Counted from the stretch's first letter, positions 48,220 to 59,379 are shown. The stretch is 64,000 nucleotides of DNA from Asterias amurensis (GCF_032118995.1 NC_092656.1:10545761-10609760); one strand, 5' to 3'. Notes: generated from the letters alone by a model not told the origin. Numbers and translations: made by a program.

Positions 48220-48620
48220 TGCAGTTATATTATGGGATACGTCTACATAGTTTTCAGAAAACCGTCCTACTGACAGACCTTCAATATCATCCGCTGTGGT
48301 TTGGAACATTTTTTTTTGTATGAATTATATACTACATGTATGCCAATATTATTTCATGTGGTGAATGCATTTTCACCCCCTTGTACTGTCTGACCATTCA
48401 TGCACTGGGGTTTTGGATAATTGATTAACTATGTCAGCCTGCAATGTTATATCATGTGGTGAATGCACCTACATGTACACAGTTCATTAGCAACCCTCAT
48501 ACTGTCTGTCATTTTAATTTGTCACAAATGTGTGTTTTTAAATGATGAAGGCATTGTGCCTGCCTGCAATATGGTGCAATAGTACGTACGCAGCATGTAT
48601 ATTAAAACTACTGTACCATG
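48220..48620 (-). repeat. Minisatellite-like element with ~130-bp unit, inverted, three units
   Basis: CAGCCTGCA(G/A)T...ATGTGGTGAATGCA...CATACTGTCTG recurs near 48225, 48350-48450 and 48480-48590. Reverse complement of the arrays at 40724 and 43955. Confidence 0.7.
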
Positions 48621-48654
48621 GTCGATACAGCAGTTTGTTGGTAAATGTCAACTA

Positions 48655-48780
48655 CATTCAATTCAATTCATTCAATTCAAAAATGGTTTATTAAAACATG
48701 ACTCGCAGTTCATGACTCGCAAAACTGAATTGCACATGTCAACATCATAATATGTTAAAAAAAAATTACATCAAGTACAT
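48655..48780. mobile_element. Possible retrotransposon 3' end with ATTCA repeats
   Basis: (ATTCA)-rich start TTCAATTCAATTCATTCAAT, then TGGTTTATTAAAACATGACT and GACTCGCA repeated. The pattern resembles inverted LINE/SINE 3' tails; family unknown. Confidence 0.35.
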
Positions 48781-49002
48781 GTACATAAATTTTCCTTTAT
48801 GTTATTAGTAAGCTTTGTTTTGATATTTTGGTTAGATAAAAAAAAATAGCTATGCAATTTTCAGAGTCATTCCATGAGAAGGCGAATATCCTTTCATTTC
48901 TTTTTTTCAGTTGTAAATTCATATGTCTTGACAAATTTTAAGTTGTGAAATGTTATCTTCCACGTTCTCCTAAGGGTTAGAAGAACCCCGAAAACAATGC
49001 AG

Positions 49003-49351
49003 TTAAAGTCAGTGGACACCTTTGGTAAATTTTCAAAGACCATTATTCTCACTTGGTGTATACCATTATTTATATATGCATAAAATAACAAATATTATTT
49101 GAAAGTTTGTACTATTGGTATCGAAGTTGCAAGAGACTAATGAAAGGGGAAAAAAAAACCTTGTTGCCAAAATATGTGTGCTTTCTGATTAAAATTTGAA
49201 TAAGAAATTACCTCTTTCTCAAAAACTACGACACTTCAGATTGAGCCGTTTCTTACAATGTTTAATACTATCGACAGTTTTCCATTCCTGGTTACCAAGT
49301 AAAGTTTTATGATTATTTTGAGTAGTTACCAATAGTGTCCAGTGTCTTTAA
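49003..49351 (+). mobile_element. TTAA-A family MITE, diverged
   Basis: TTAAAGTCAGTGGACACCTT to AGTGTCCAGTGTCTTTAA. The central hairpin is replaced by TTAAAATTTGAATAAG. Confidence 0.88.
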
Positions 49352-49548
49352 GTTGTTTCTGCCAACTGTCATCTTCTACTTAACATAAATATAAAGATGA
49401 CGATATCTAAGAATTAAGTCTCCCATAATCTTCCGGAGCAGTCTCTTGATTTAAGTAACTCATAGATTCATGTCATCCATTGACCCATTTGGATAGTAGG
49501 GTAGTTCAATTGAAATGAATATCAACGAATTCAAAGGGAAGTATGCTT

Positions 49549-49810
49549 ACAGACACTGGACACTTTTGGTAATTGTCAAATACCAGTCTTCTCACTTGCT
49601 GTATCTCAACTTATGCATAAAATAACAAACCTGTGAAAATTTGAGCTGAATTCGGGAAAATTACTTCTTTCTCGAAAACTACGTTACTTCAGAGGGAGTC
49701 GTTTCTCTCAATGTTTTGTACTATCAACCTCTCCCCATTACCCATTACCAAGTTGGGTTTTGTGCTAATAATTATTTTGAGTAATTACCAATAGTGTCCA
49801 CTGCCTTTAA
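49549..49810 (+). mobile_element. TTAA-A family MITE, internally deleted
   Basis: ACAGACACTGGACACTTTTG to GTGTCCACTGCCTTTAA; deleted between TTTGAGCTGAATTCGG and the right half. Confidence 0.88.
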
Positions 49811-50090
49811 AAGGCACTGGACACTTTCACAAACTTACCAATTGTTTGTTTACACCATATCTGGATGATTTCTCGACTTGTTTATGTTGGTTTAAAGGTG
49901 CTGTCACATCTGTTGTCCCCCCCCCCCCTTCGCAACACGCTGCAGAAATTATCTCTGACCCATAAAATAAATGCCAAATTGGTTGATTAATTTGCTAGCT
50001 CATTATGTATTGAATATGTATTTCAACGTGCCAAAGCGATGTTTGGAACTGCACTGACCACCAACATGTTATTCTTATTTAAGGAAATTA

Positions 50091-50484
50091 CACGTTTGCT
50101 AATACACGACAAAGACCAATATTCTCACTTGGTGTATCCCAACATACATGCTTGTATCAACATAACGTTATATGTGAACTTTTGAGCTCAATTGGTCAGC
50201 GAAACAACACCCCTGTTTCACAAAATGTGTGTGCTTTCAATCTCAGATTCCATAATTTCAGTTAGAAATTACCTCTTTCTCACATTCTATGTTCTTTAGA
50301 GAGAGAGTAATTTTTGACAATGTTTTATGCTATCAAAAGCTTTCTAACAATTACCAAAAGTGTTCATGTACAATCTTTTGGAAATGTCTTTAATCTTACC
50401 CATCCCTAAACGCATCAAAAACCAACTGCATGTTTTGTTGGTTTACTTTTGTTGAGTAATTACCAAACATGTCCAGTGCCTTTG
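50091..50484 (+). mobile_element. TTAA-A family MITE, strongly diverged
   Basis: CACGACAAAGACCAATATTC, TGAGCTCAATTGGTCAGCG and GTAATTACCAAACATGTCCAG...GCCTTTG are recognisable. The left end may be the isolated AAAGGCACTGGACACTTT at 49809. Confidence 0.6.
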
Positions 50485-50639
50485 TGATACCAATATCTTA
50501 TTCTTATTGAGCTCATCCTGCCTCCTCCTCCTTCAAGTTGGCCCTGATTTGTCTCACCTTGAGTTGAAGACAAAGAAGGAAATGACAGAGGAGAGAGAAA
50601 CACATGAAAATCTAACCCTTCCTGACAACAATGGGTTTA

Positions 50640-51025
50640 TTAAAGACACTGCACACTATTGGAAATTGTCTGAGACCAGTCTTCTCACTTTGTGTATCTC
50701 AACATGTGCACAAAATAACAAACCTGTAAAAATTTGAGCTATATTGGTCGTCGAAGTTGCGAGATAATAATAACAGAAAAAACACCCTTGTCACACGAAG
50801 TTGTGTGCTTCAGATGCTTGATTACGAGACCTCAAATTCTAAATCTGAGGTCTCGAAATCAAATGCGTGGAAAACTACTTCTTTCTCGAAAACTACGTTA
50901 CTTCAGAGGGAGCCGTTTCTGACAATTTGTTATACTATCAACAGCTCCCTATTACTCGTTACCAAGAAAGGTTTTATGCTAATAATTATTTTGAGTAAAT
51001 TACCAATAGTGTCCACTGCCTTTAA
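50640..51025 (+). mobile_element. TTAA-A family MITE, full length
   Basis: TTAAAGACACTGCACACTAT to AGTGTCCACTGCCTTTAA; hairpin CGAGACCTCAAATTCT/AATCTGAGGTCTCG. A 91-codon open frame inside is not a gene. Confidence 0.94.
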
Positions 51026-51067
51026 ACAATAAAGCACTGGTGAGCTCCCGAACACTTACACATTAAA

Positions 51068-51160
51068 TTGCTACGGAAACCGCGGGCGGATCCCGCGCCG
51101 ATCCCGCCCCTAGCGGATCCCCACAGCGGATCCCGGGGGGGTAGTCCCGGTAAATCGGGG
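51068..51160. repeat. GC-rich block with repeated GCGGATCCC
   Basis: GCGGGCGGATCCCGCGCCGA, TAGCGGATCCCC, CAGCGGATCCCGG and CCGGTAAATCGGGG, about 65 percent G+C in AT-rich surroundings. Short imperfect repeats around GGATCC. Confidence 0.6.
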
Positions 51161-51580
51161 AAGCTTCCTCACAATTAAACCAGGAAATGAAATCTCCGAT
51201 CGGTAATTATTCTCCAGGTTATATAGGGGAGAAAGCTCAGAAGACTTAAATTGAGAAATCTAAGAAATCGTCTTGGGGGTTTTAATTTAAAGAGAGGTGA
51301 GGGAGAGGTTTACTAGGCAACATTTTTGAATTTCTGTGTGTGATTTATAACTACGCTGTGTGATATTATTTTAGAACAAATGTCTTCTTTTTTGTTTAAG
51401 CCAAATCTTTATTGATCATCAAGTTGTCTTTCCATTTTGTTTGTGTAAGAATCTTTTAAAAGTAGATATCTTAATTGGATTGATTTCAAACCAGTGTATA
51501 AATATGGATGGTATATCATCTGTCAAAATATTGTTTTAAGCCAAATATTGTGTTTTTTTGGTATAGCTATGGTGGACACT
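51161..51580. other. Intergenic, nothing recognised
   Basis: AT-rich, no open frame, repeat or RNA structure noticed. Confidence 0.45.
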
Positions 51581-51756
51581 ATAGACCTTTTAAATCACGA
51601 TGCAGCCATCTTGAATTTCTCCCATTGATATCAATGTTACCAAACCGAGGCTGGAAGAACAAGTCTGGTTCCTAATTGCAAAATGATTATCAGCAGTCGT
51701 TATCGTTGTTCGATACGAGGAATATGACCAAGATGGAGGCAGCATTATAAAGGTCA
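51581..51756. mobile_element. MITE with TAGACCTTT / AAAGGTC ends
   Basis: ATAGACCTTTTAAATCACGA ... GCAGCCATCTTG at the left and CCAAGATGGAGGCAGC...TAAAGGTCA at the right. The right half recurs at 52165-52257. Confidence 0.7.
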
Positions 51757-52164
51757 AGGAGTGTACCGTTAGGTTTAGATGTATATAGACAAATTTATCT
51801 AAAACTGTTCTCACATTGACTTATAAGTGTTCAAAATAAAATTCATACTTGAACAAAAACATCAGTTTAACCAAAATTGTCTCAAACATAATTGCTTGTG
51901 AGTGGTTTGATATTTGGTTATTGAAAACTAACGTATTGCAGTGTGCTTTTAATTGCATCATAAAACAATTGTACCTTCAGATACATGCCATTCAAGTCTC
52001 AGATTGCTTTAAATGAATGGTCATTGGTAAGATTTCCGGAACTATTACCATACAAACTTACTTGATAAGAAGCATTGCAGCTGTGGATAGTACACTGTTT
52101 GAAAAAAAAAAGATCCCCTTCGAAGTAATACCCTTAACCCAGAACCATTTGATCAGATTTCTAA

Positions 52165-52257
52165 GGCCTAGTTGCAAAATGATTATTAGCAGTCGTTATC
52201 GTTGTTCGATATACGAGGAATATATATGACCAAGATGGAGGCAGCATGATAAAGGTC
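52165..52257. mobile_element. Right-half copy of the 51581 MITE
   Basis: TTGCAAAATGATTATTAGCA, GTCGTTATCGTTGTTCGATA and CCAAGATGGAGGCAGC match 51677-51756 with small insertions (ATATAC, TATA). Confidence 0.8.
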
Positions 52258-52346
52258 AATAGGAGTTCACCAATACTGGCAGCCAGAGATGCAGTTGGCA
52301 CCAGTGTTATAGACGAGACCTCCAAGTCAGAGACCAAGATCGACCA

Positions 52347-52694
52347 GGGCCCAATTTCATAGCGCTGCTTAACGTTAAGCAAATTTGCGTGCTTACTGTA
52401 GCAGAAAATTTTGCTAAAAGGCAGTGGACACTATTGGTAATTGTCAAAGACCAGTAATTACCAATAGTGTCCACTGCCTTTAAGCCTTAGCGTATTTTAC
52501 AGGTTAGCAGAAAAAATGGGCGGCCATATTGCGTGTTTACCGTGGATTTGCATTGTGACGTCATTTATTTTCGTGAGGTGAGCACCGGAAGGTAAGCATG
52601 CCTTTTCGTGTGCTTACGGTTAGCAGCGCTATGAAATAGGGATTGCACAGTAAGCACAAAATCGGCCTCTAAGCAGCGCTATGAAATTGGGCCC
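52347..52694. mobile_element. Family H foldback element, interrupted
   Basis: GGGCCCAATTTCATAGCGCT at the left and AGCGCTATGAAATTGGGCCC at the right, perfectly paired. Contains a second inward repeat (GTTAGCAGCGCTATGAAAT, 52618-52637). Interrupted by a 69-bp TTAA-A element at 52415. Confidence 0.9.
52415..52483. mobile_element. 69-bp minimal TTAA-A element nested in family H
   Basis: Left end TAAAAGGCAGTGGACACTAT and right end ATAGTGTCCACTGCCTTTAA are separated by only about 12 bases beyond the full 28-base ends (GTCAAAGACCAG). Everything internal, including the hairpin, is gone. Confidence 0.9.
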
Positions 52695-53295
52695 AGGTCA
52701 ACACTGGTTGTAGCCGCTGTCACTTCGCTAAATGTGGATGGAATCCAAATTCTTGTGAAAATACCGTGGCATTTGTTTGCTGTTTTTTTCAGAAAGTGGT
52801 CACTGCATGTATTCAGCTGAATCTTTACCTGTACATGTGACCTTTACGGTGTCTTTATTTATCATTTTGCCTATAAATTACCTTACAATGACACAAACAA
52901 AGTCTATACTAGGGCTATACATTTAGAAGTTGATTTCCTTAACCACTGAAATGTCACGCGATAAAGAAATGTACAGAACAAAAAGTCGCCCCAAATGTTC
53001 AACTGTCGCAAATGTTTTAATATTAATTGATATATTTTGTGATCATGTATCTGGGTTTGATTTATAGTTCATGTTTTAATTAATGTTTTGTCCGTCCCTT
53101 GGGCCTTTAGTGTTAAATTTGTCTTTGATTCAAATCGAAAGGAAACGCGGATCCGTCTTGCAGCTGTTCATTAATGTACAATAATATTTTCTTTGGAGGT
53201 AATTTACAGCGTGGATCATGTACAAATCTACGTGCAATGACGTCACGCATTGGATAGACCGCCCATGTTTGTTTTTTTACCAGAAGGCCTACATA
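52695..53295. other. Intergenic, nothing recognised
   Basis: No coding or repeat signal recognised. Confidence 0.45.
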
Positions 53296-53342
53296 TATTA
53301 CCCCTTGCGATTTTATCAGATTTTAGCCCAATTTCGTCAACA
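53296..53342 (-). repeat. Single dispersed unit of the 54-bp satellite
   Basis: TTACCCCTTGCGATTTTATC and AGATTTTAGCCCAATTTCGTC are the inverse of the satellite unit at 61096-62780. A lone unit about 8 kb from the array. Confidence 0.85.
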
Positions 53343-53727
53343 TGAATGGGTTAATAAAAAAACGAAACATTAATTGGAAAGAATTGCTTTTTGCAAAAAT
53401 GAACTGAAATGAAAGCACGCTTGTTACAGTCCACTTTGAGCGACACAGGTCTAGTGTCCGACAAACGCAGTGGACATAATGGTCGCTGTCGGATGTAGTG
53501 ATGCCTATTAAATTATGTAATCTACGCAGTATGTGGTGACATTGCTTGGTGCCAATCTGTGTCGTGTTCCTAGTCTACTCTTGTAAAATTGCATATTGTT
53601 AGACTGGTGCAAATTCTACCTCCATGGGGGTGGTTTGCATAAGGGGCAATTGGTGCCCGATATATGACATTGTGAATCCTGCCTCATATTGTGTCATTAT
53701 TGTGCTCTGATGGGAACATCGGCGGTC
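53343..53727. other. Intergenic, nothing recognised
   Basis: No gene or repeat recognised. Confidence 0.4.
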
Positions 53728-54115
53728 TTTAAATACACTGGACACTATTGGTTATTGTCAAAGACCAGTGTTCTCACTTTGTGTATCTCAACATTATGCA
53801 TAAAATAGCAAACCTGTGAAAATTTGAGCTCAATATTGGTCGTCGAAGTTGCGGGGTAATAATGAAAGAAAAACACCCTTGTCACACGAAGTGTGTGCCT
53901 CCAGTAGCTTAATTTCGAGACCTCAAAATCTAATTCTGAAGTCTGGAAATCAACTTCGTGGAAAATTACTACTTTCTCGAAAACTACGTTAACTCAGAGC
54001 CGTTTCTCACAATGTTTTATACTATCAACAGCTCTCCATTGCTCGTTACCAAGTAAGGTTTTATGCTAATAACTATTTAGTAATTATTAGTAGGCCTAGT
54101 GTCCTCTGCCTTTAA
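53728..54115 (+). mobile_element. TTAA-A family MITE, full length
   Basis: TTTAAATACACTGGACACTA to AGTGTCCTCTGCCTTTAA; hairpin present with mismatches. Confidence 0.92.
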
Positions 54116-54855
54116 AGGATGTTTTGGGGAGGGGGGACTTCTGTACAAGAGGAACACCTTATTAAGTGCTTAAAATTGGTTTACATGAACTTAATATAAG
54201 GATACACAATACACAATACTTTGATGGTGTTACTTTTGGAATGATACCAAATAAAAAAGGCTATATTTTATATATACATTACATTTTAAAGGGACGTGTT
54301 GGGAATTCGATGTTTTTTGTTTTGGGAAATGTTAAAATAATTTTGACTTCGTGATATAAATATGTTTTCCAATGTAGTAAATTAAAGATACTTCAGAGAA
54401 TCAGATATGTGGTGTATCCAATTTATTTAATGTTTGACGGTTTAGCTTTTCCTCAGACAAGAAATTGTGACCATCTTTGAAACTGAAAGTCCTATTTGTA
54501 GTTGCTGACATCTTTTTCTATATCTCTAGGAACAAAATATGATGTTTGGGTAATACTAAACCGAGTGGTAAACAGGATGTTTGTAAATCTTTACATTAAG
54601 AAAATATAACACTGAGAATGAAATCTGACATTGAAAGTGCATAATTATGTTTTTCACATGAATGCTTCAATGAAATCCATTTATTAAAAATCAAAGATTG
54701 TTTTTCCGGACTGGTAAGTATTTGACTTACCAGAAGATGGATTTACCGTAACGATGATGGATGGCATCGTTTGATAATCAGGTATGGATTACCCACGTAA
54801 TGTGGTATCTCAATCATAACATCGGGGTGAATGACAACAAAGTTATTTTGAAGTC
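54116..54855. other. Intergenic, nothing recognised
   Basis: AT-rich; short open frame near 54166 has no recognisable similarity. Confidence 0.4.
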
Positions 54856-55080
54856 TTAAAGGGACTGGACACCTTTAGTAATTACTCAAAATAATTATTA
54901 GCATAAAACTTTACTTCGTAACGAGTAATGGGGTGAGGGTGATAGTATAAAACATTGTGAGTAACGGCTCCCTATGAAGTAACGTAGTTTTCGAGAGAGA
55001 AGTAATTTTCAACAAATTTGATTTCGAGACTTCAGAATTAGATTTTGGGGTCTCGAAATCAATCATTTGAAAGCCAATGT
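54856..55080 (-). mobile_element. TTAA-A family MITE, truncated
   Basis: TTAAAGGGACTGGACACCTT through the hairpin to TTTGAAAGCC; right third missing, and another copy follows directly. Confidence 0.88.
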
Positions 55081-55082
55081 TT

Positions 55083-55832
55083 TTAAAGACGCACCGGTGG
55101 ACACCTTTGGTAATTGTCAAAGACCAGTCTTCTCACTTGGTTTATCCCAACAAAATAACAAACCTGTGAAACATTGAGCTAAATATTGGTCATCGGAGTT
55201 GCAAGAGAATAACGAAAGAAAAAACAACCCTTTTGCACGGAATTTGTGTGCTTTCAGATGCTTTAAAGGAACACGTTGCCTTGGATCGGACGAGTTGGTC
55301 AAAACAAAAGCGTTTTTAACCGTGTTTTATATAATGCATATGGTTGAAAAGATGTTTTTAAAAGGAGCATACAATGATCCACACAAGTTTGCCTCGAAAT
55401 TGTGTGGTTTTCCTTCTACTCTGCGAACTATCACCGTCGGCCATTTATGGGAGTAAAAATTTTGACCCCCATAAATGGCCGACGTGTTAGTCGACGAGGT
55501 AAAAGGAAAACCACGCAATTTCGAGGCATGTTTGTGTGGATCATTGTATTCTACTTTTACAACATCTTTCTACCCATATGCATTTTATAAAAAACGGTTA
55601 CAAACGTTTTTCAAAGACCAACTCGACCGATCCAAGGCAACGTGTTCCTTTAAAAGGGCTTCGGGCACGAAGTGTTTTAATATTTGAGTGAGAAATTACC
55701 CCTTCCTAGAAAGCTACGTTACTTCTCACAATGTTTTATACTATCAACAGTTCTACATCTGTCATCACCAAGTGAGTTTTTTATGCTGAGAATTATTTTG
55801 AGTAATTATCAATAGGCCTAGTGTCGAGTGTC
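55083..55832 (+). mobile_element. TTAA-A family copy interrupted by a TTAA-C element
   Basis: Family A from TTAAAGACGCACCGGTGGAC to TTCAGATGC (about 55260), then the whole TTAA-C element (55263-55653), then family A again (GAGTGAGAAATTACCCC to ATTATCAATAGGCC). Confidence 0.82.
55263..55653. mobile_element. TTAA-C family foldback MITE, full length, nested
   Basis: TTAAAGGAACACGTTGCCTT to AAGGCAACGTGTTCCTTTAA; same central palindrome as 37869-38249 (GGCCATTTATGGGAG...CCCATAAATGGCC). Confidence 0.92.
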
Positions 55833-55906
55833 CTAATGTTGTTAGGAAGTGCCCACATTTAAAGTAACATATTTTTAGAGGAAGATGTAATGACCAACCA
55901 ACATTT

Positions 55907-56276
55907 TTAAAGACACTGGACACTATTGGTAATTGTCAAAGACCAGTCTTCTCACTTGGTGTATCTCAACATAAAATGACAAACCTGAGAAAATTTGAGC
56001 TCAATCAGTCGTCGAAGTTGCTAGATAATAATGAAGAAAAAAAACACCTCTGTCACACGAAGTTGTGCGCTTTCAGATGCTTGATTTCGAAACCTCAAAC
56101 TCTAAATCTAAGGTCTCGAAATCAAATTCGTGGAAACTCGAAAACTACATTATTTCAGAAGGAGCCGTTTCTCACAATCTTTTATACTATCAATCTCTTC
56201 CCATTACTCGTAATCCAGAAAGGTTTTATGACAATAATTATTTTGAGTAATTACCAATAGTGTCAACTGCCTTTAA
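55907..56276 (+). mobile_element. TTAA-A family MITE, full length
   Basis: TTAAAGACACTGGACACTAT to AGTGTCAACTGCCTTTAA with hairpin. Confidence 0.93.
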
Positions 56277-56824
56277 TAGTACACTCACCAGAAACCCTTC
56301 GCATGTGACATTATAATCTGTAAATTGAACTAATTACCACATGACGCTAGTTGTTTGTATGTTTCCCCCGAAAGGCCTTTTATTTTTTAGAGTCTAAATG
56401 AAAATGGAAGTATAATGATCCCATAGAATGAGAACAATGAGATGGGTATGAGGGAAGCTCCGGTGTCCTTTGGGTGTTAATGTAATACTTCACCTCTCAT
56501 ATCAGTGCCCAGTCATGCGCAATTCCCAACGGCTATTGCGTCAAATGAAAAATGTCTGCCATTCTCATTAAGAATCGCAGATTCCCGCGTTTTCTCATTA
56601 CTCGCGCATCATCGACTTAAGTTCTCTGGGAAGTTCGTTTGAGACACGAGGACAGATTGAAGGAGATGATTGGTGGATTGGGGGGTTAACTATGCACGTA
56701 GACCTTTAAGAAATCCCGTATACCTTATTAATAATACATTTTTAATTTTAAAACTTTCATGGTTAGGCCTTAAGACCCTTTCATTGTTGATAAACAAGCA
56801 GTGCTGGTTGGCATGGACGGCCGG
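56277..56824. other. Intergenic, nothing recognised
   Basis: No gene, RNA or repeat recognised. Confidence 0.4.
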
Positions 56825-57325
56825 TGGTGTCGCATGCAATTATGTCATCTTTATGCAATACTATCCGGAGGACATTATTGCATATGCAATAATGTCCGCC
56901 GGACGGTTTTGCATATGCAATGGTGTCCGCCCGGACGCTGCTGCATAATGCAAGTGTGTCCGCCCGGACACATTTGCATATGCAGTTGTGTCCGCCCCCG
57001 CGCAAAAACGTCCTTGCAGTGAATTAAACGCCATTGGTCGACAGAATACGTTCGCCATTTTTGTTTTACAAGATAAGTGCATGTCATGAATGAGCATGGG
57101 AAATGTTCGGCCGTTGGGTAAAAATACAATAAAATAAGTGCATACAAAATTATTCATGCTGCATATAGTACATAGGTATAGTTTCAGTGCATGCACGCTC
57201 ATGTACGGTCATGTACATGTCCACCGGACGGTTTTTACATAGCCCCGGACACGTTTGCATATGCAAAAGTGTCCGGAGCGGACAATATTGCATGGCGGAC
57301 ACAATTGCATCTGACACCGGCCAAA
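56825..57325. repeat. GCATATGC palindrome-rich element, copy 2
   Basis: Five or more TTGCATATGCA-type palindromes between 56830 and 57000 and again at 57225-57320, each with GTCCG/CGGAC arms. The middle (57010-57220) is unrelated sequence, so the element may itself be interrupted or have long inner spacer DNA. Confidence 0.7.
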
Positions 57326-58404
57326 TGCGAGCGCACTTTGTTAGTGAGTAAAACACCTTATCGTTGTTTTAGCAGATGTTTTTAAACCAAATTCAACCTT
57401 TTTCTGCGAACTTTCTGCATGACTTTCTCCATGATTTGTTGTTTGTTTCATCAAGCAATTTCAACACTGTGTTTGAATGTTTTCGTTTCAGTTTGTTATT
57501 CAACCTGCGTTGTCCAAAACTCGGGCTGTGACCTTAGATATAGGGAGATAGTGGGTTTTTCCATTCATTATTTTCGTGCAACTTCGATGACCAACTGAGC
57601 CCATATTTCACAGGTGTCTGGGATACACTATTAGTAAAGATTTAACTGACCTCTGACAATACTAAAAGTGTAGTCGTTCCGTTTCTTTATGTTAGTATTG
57701 GCAAGCCAGCCTTATTTCTTTCAACATATTATGTGTATTTTGTGGGCGCTGTGCACAGCTCATTCTCTATATTATCTTTCAGTCACTAGTGGCCGATGAT
57801 ATCTACAGATACCTTGTGATTTATCCCGGAAGGTTATAAGTGCATTCATCAAGTTATTTATGACTCGAAATCTAGAAGCTTGAAGCCCTGTTTGTGGAAG
57901 CGGAAATTGCTTTCTTTGTTATCAAACAGCTATAACACTAAAAAACAAAACCTTATCTTATTTTCTGCAGGGTAAATTGAGAAGGAGTTGAAAGAACTTT
58001 GCCATAAAAAAATAAATGTTTTGTTTTCATTCAAACGGAATTATTCTTTGCTCTTAACTATTGTAAAAAGGGACAAGTTTTTTCTCAAACAATTCAGCGC
58101 TGGCTGTCACATTAAGCGACTTACGGTGCATGAGCCTGCAGCTGCAGGCCGTGTCTGCTTATAGCTAATTACGGACATTTCCATTGTCGAGATGTTACCT
58201 AAAATGAACTTTTCTTTTCATAAACATGTGTTGTTCCAAGATTTGATTCTTGGAGTATTGAGCCCTGTGAATATTTCATCCAACGGAGTGATTATAGGCC
58301 TGTAGCTAATCATATTTTACGAAAAACAGCAACACGCGTGTTCTTGTTTTTATGTTGTTAATATGCCTTAGGTACTGACTATGAATTATGTAATGAAAGT
58401 TACA
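57326..58404. other. Intergenic; degenerate TTAA-A copy at 57548-57672
   Basis: GTGCAACTTCGATGACCAAC...TTTCACAGGTGT...GACAATACTAAAAGTG is an inverted, eroded TTAA-A right portion. The rest (57673-58404) shows nothing I recognise. Confidence 0.45.
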
Positions 58405-58718
58405 TTAAAGACACTGGAGACTATTGGTAATTACTCAAAATAATTGTTTATGTACTTGGTATACGAGCAATGGAGAGCTGTTGATGTAGTACAAAATCCA
58501 AGTTGTAAGAAACGGTTCCCTTTGAAGTTGAACGCATAGTTTTTGAGAAAGAGGTTGTTTGTTTATACTCCATACATATTATAAGACTTCAGGCCCGAAT
58601 CCGTTTTTTTTGCATCTGAAAGCATGCAGTAGCACTCAGTTGACCAATTTGGTCAAACATTTCACAGATTTGTTATTTTATAGCATTACGTTGGGCTACA
58701 CCAAGTTAACATTCTTGG
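58405..58718 (-). mobile_element. TTAA-A family MITE, truncated
   Basis: TTAAAGACACTGGAGACTAT at the left; the right end stops at ACACCAAGTTAACATTC, where a family H half-element (58718-58875) begins. Confidence 0.85.
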
Positions 58719-58875
58719 CCCAAATTTCATAGAGCTGATGACAAGAAAACGAATTTGCTCAGCATAAAATGTTTGCCTTGATATAAAAACAGGATTACCA
58801 ACCAGTTGTCCACGTGATTTTCAGGATAAGCAAACAACAGCGGAATACCAGTAACAAACCTATGTAATAAATAAT
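58719..58875. mobile_element. Family H half-element
   Basis: GGCCCAAATTTCATAGAGCT, ATAAAAACAGGATTACCAAC and TTTCAGGATAAGCAAAC match the left half of 37129-37377. Confidence 0.75.
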
Positions 58876-58879
58876 ATTA

Positions 58880-59300
58880 ATAATAAAAAAATAATAAGCT
58901 AGCAATTATATAGCGCCTTTTCCATAGGTTACAAAGCGCTTGGATATGTCCAACACAGATCAAAAGTCAAAATCAAAGACAAAACAAGTGAGTCTTTAGC
59001 AATTTCTTGAATGAATCAACTGAGCTTGCTTTTCTGCAGCTATCAGGAAGTGAGTTCCACAGAGCTGGGCCTGCATTTGAGAAGGCTCGGTCTCCTGCAC
59101 TAGTGCTTATCCTATGCTCAGTGATGAGAAGGTTGCATGAGGAAGAACGCAGCATGCGTGATGGTTGATGTTGCTGAAGCCTTTCACAGATGTTTACTGG
59201 GTATTTCAGAATGTGTGCCTTGAAGATATGTTGACAGATTTTGAAGTCAACACGCTTATTAACAGGTTACCAGTGGAGTTTCTTCAAGAGAGGGTAGCAC
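58880..59300 (-). pseudogene. Non-LTR retrotransposon (CR1/L2/jockey-like) fragment: C-terminal end of reverse-transcriptase ORF plus 3' tail
   Basis: On the minus strand the frame from 59300 reads LLKKLHW, a stop (TAA, 59267-59269), then PVNKRVDFKICQHIF ... and ends GDRAFSNAGPALWNSLPDSC ... FKKLLKTHLF. LHWLPVxxRxxFKI and AFSNAGPALWNSLP are the typical C-terminal segment of CR1/L2-type ORF2 proteins. The stop replaces the Leu of LHWLPV. After the ORF come AAGCGCTTTGTAACC and GGCGCTATATAAT and an (ATT)-rich end (about 58865-58905). Dead 5'-truncated copy. Confidence 0.82.
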
Positions 59301-59379
59301 TATCACAACGACGCTTCATGAAAATGGAAATTCTTAACTTGGTATGCCCCTTGTAACTTTAGCTACTATGACATGAAAC

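Noticed and set aside
50757-51032. 91-codon open frame, with similar frames at 2535-type, 55976 and 62816 positions
   Set aside because: Lies wholly within TTAA-A MITE copies; similar peptides appear because the copies are similar, and the frames are broken at random between copies.
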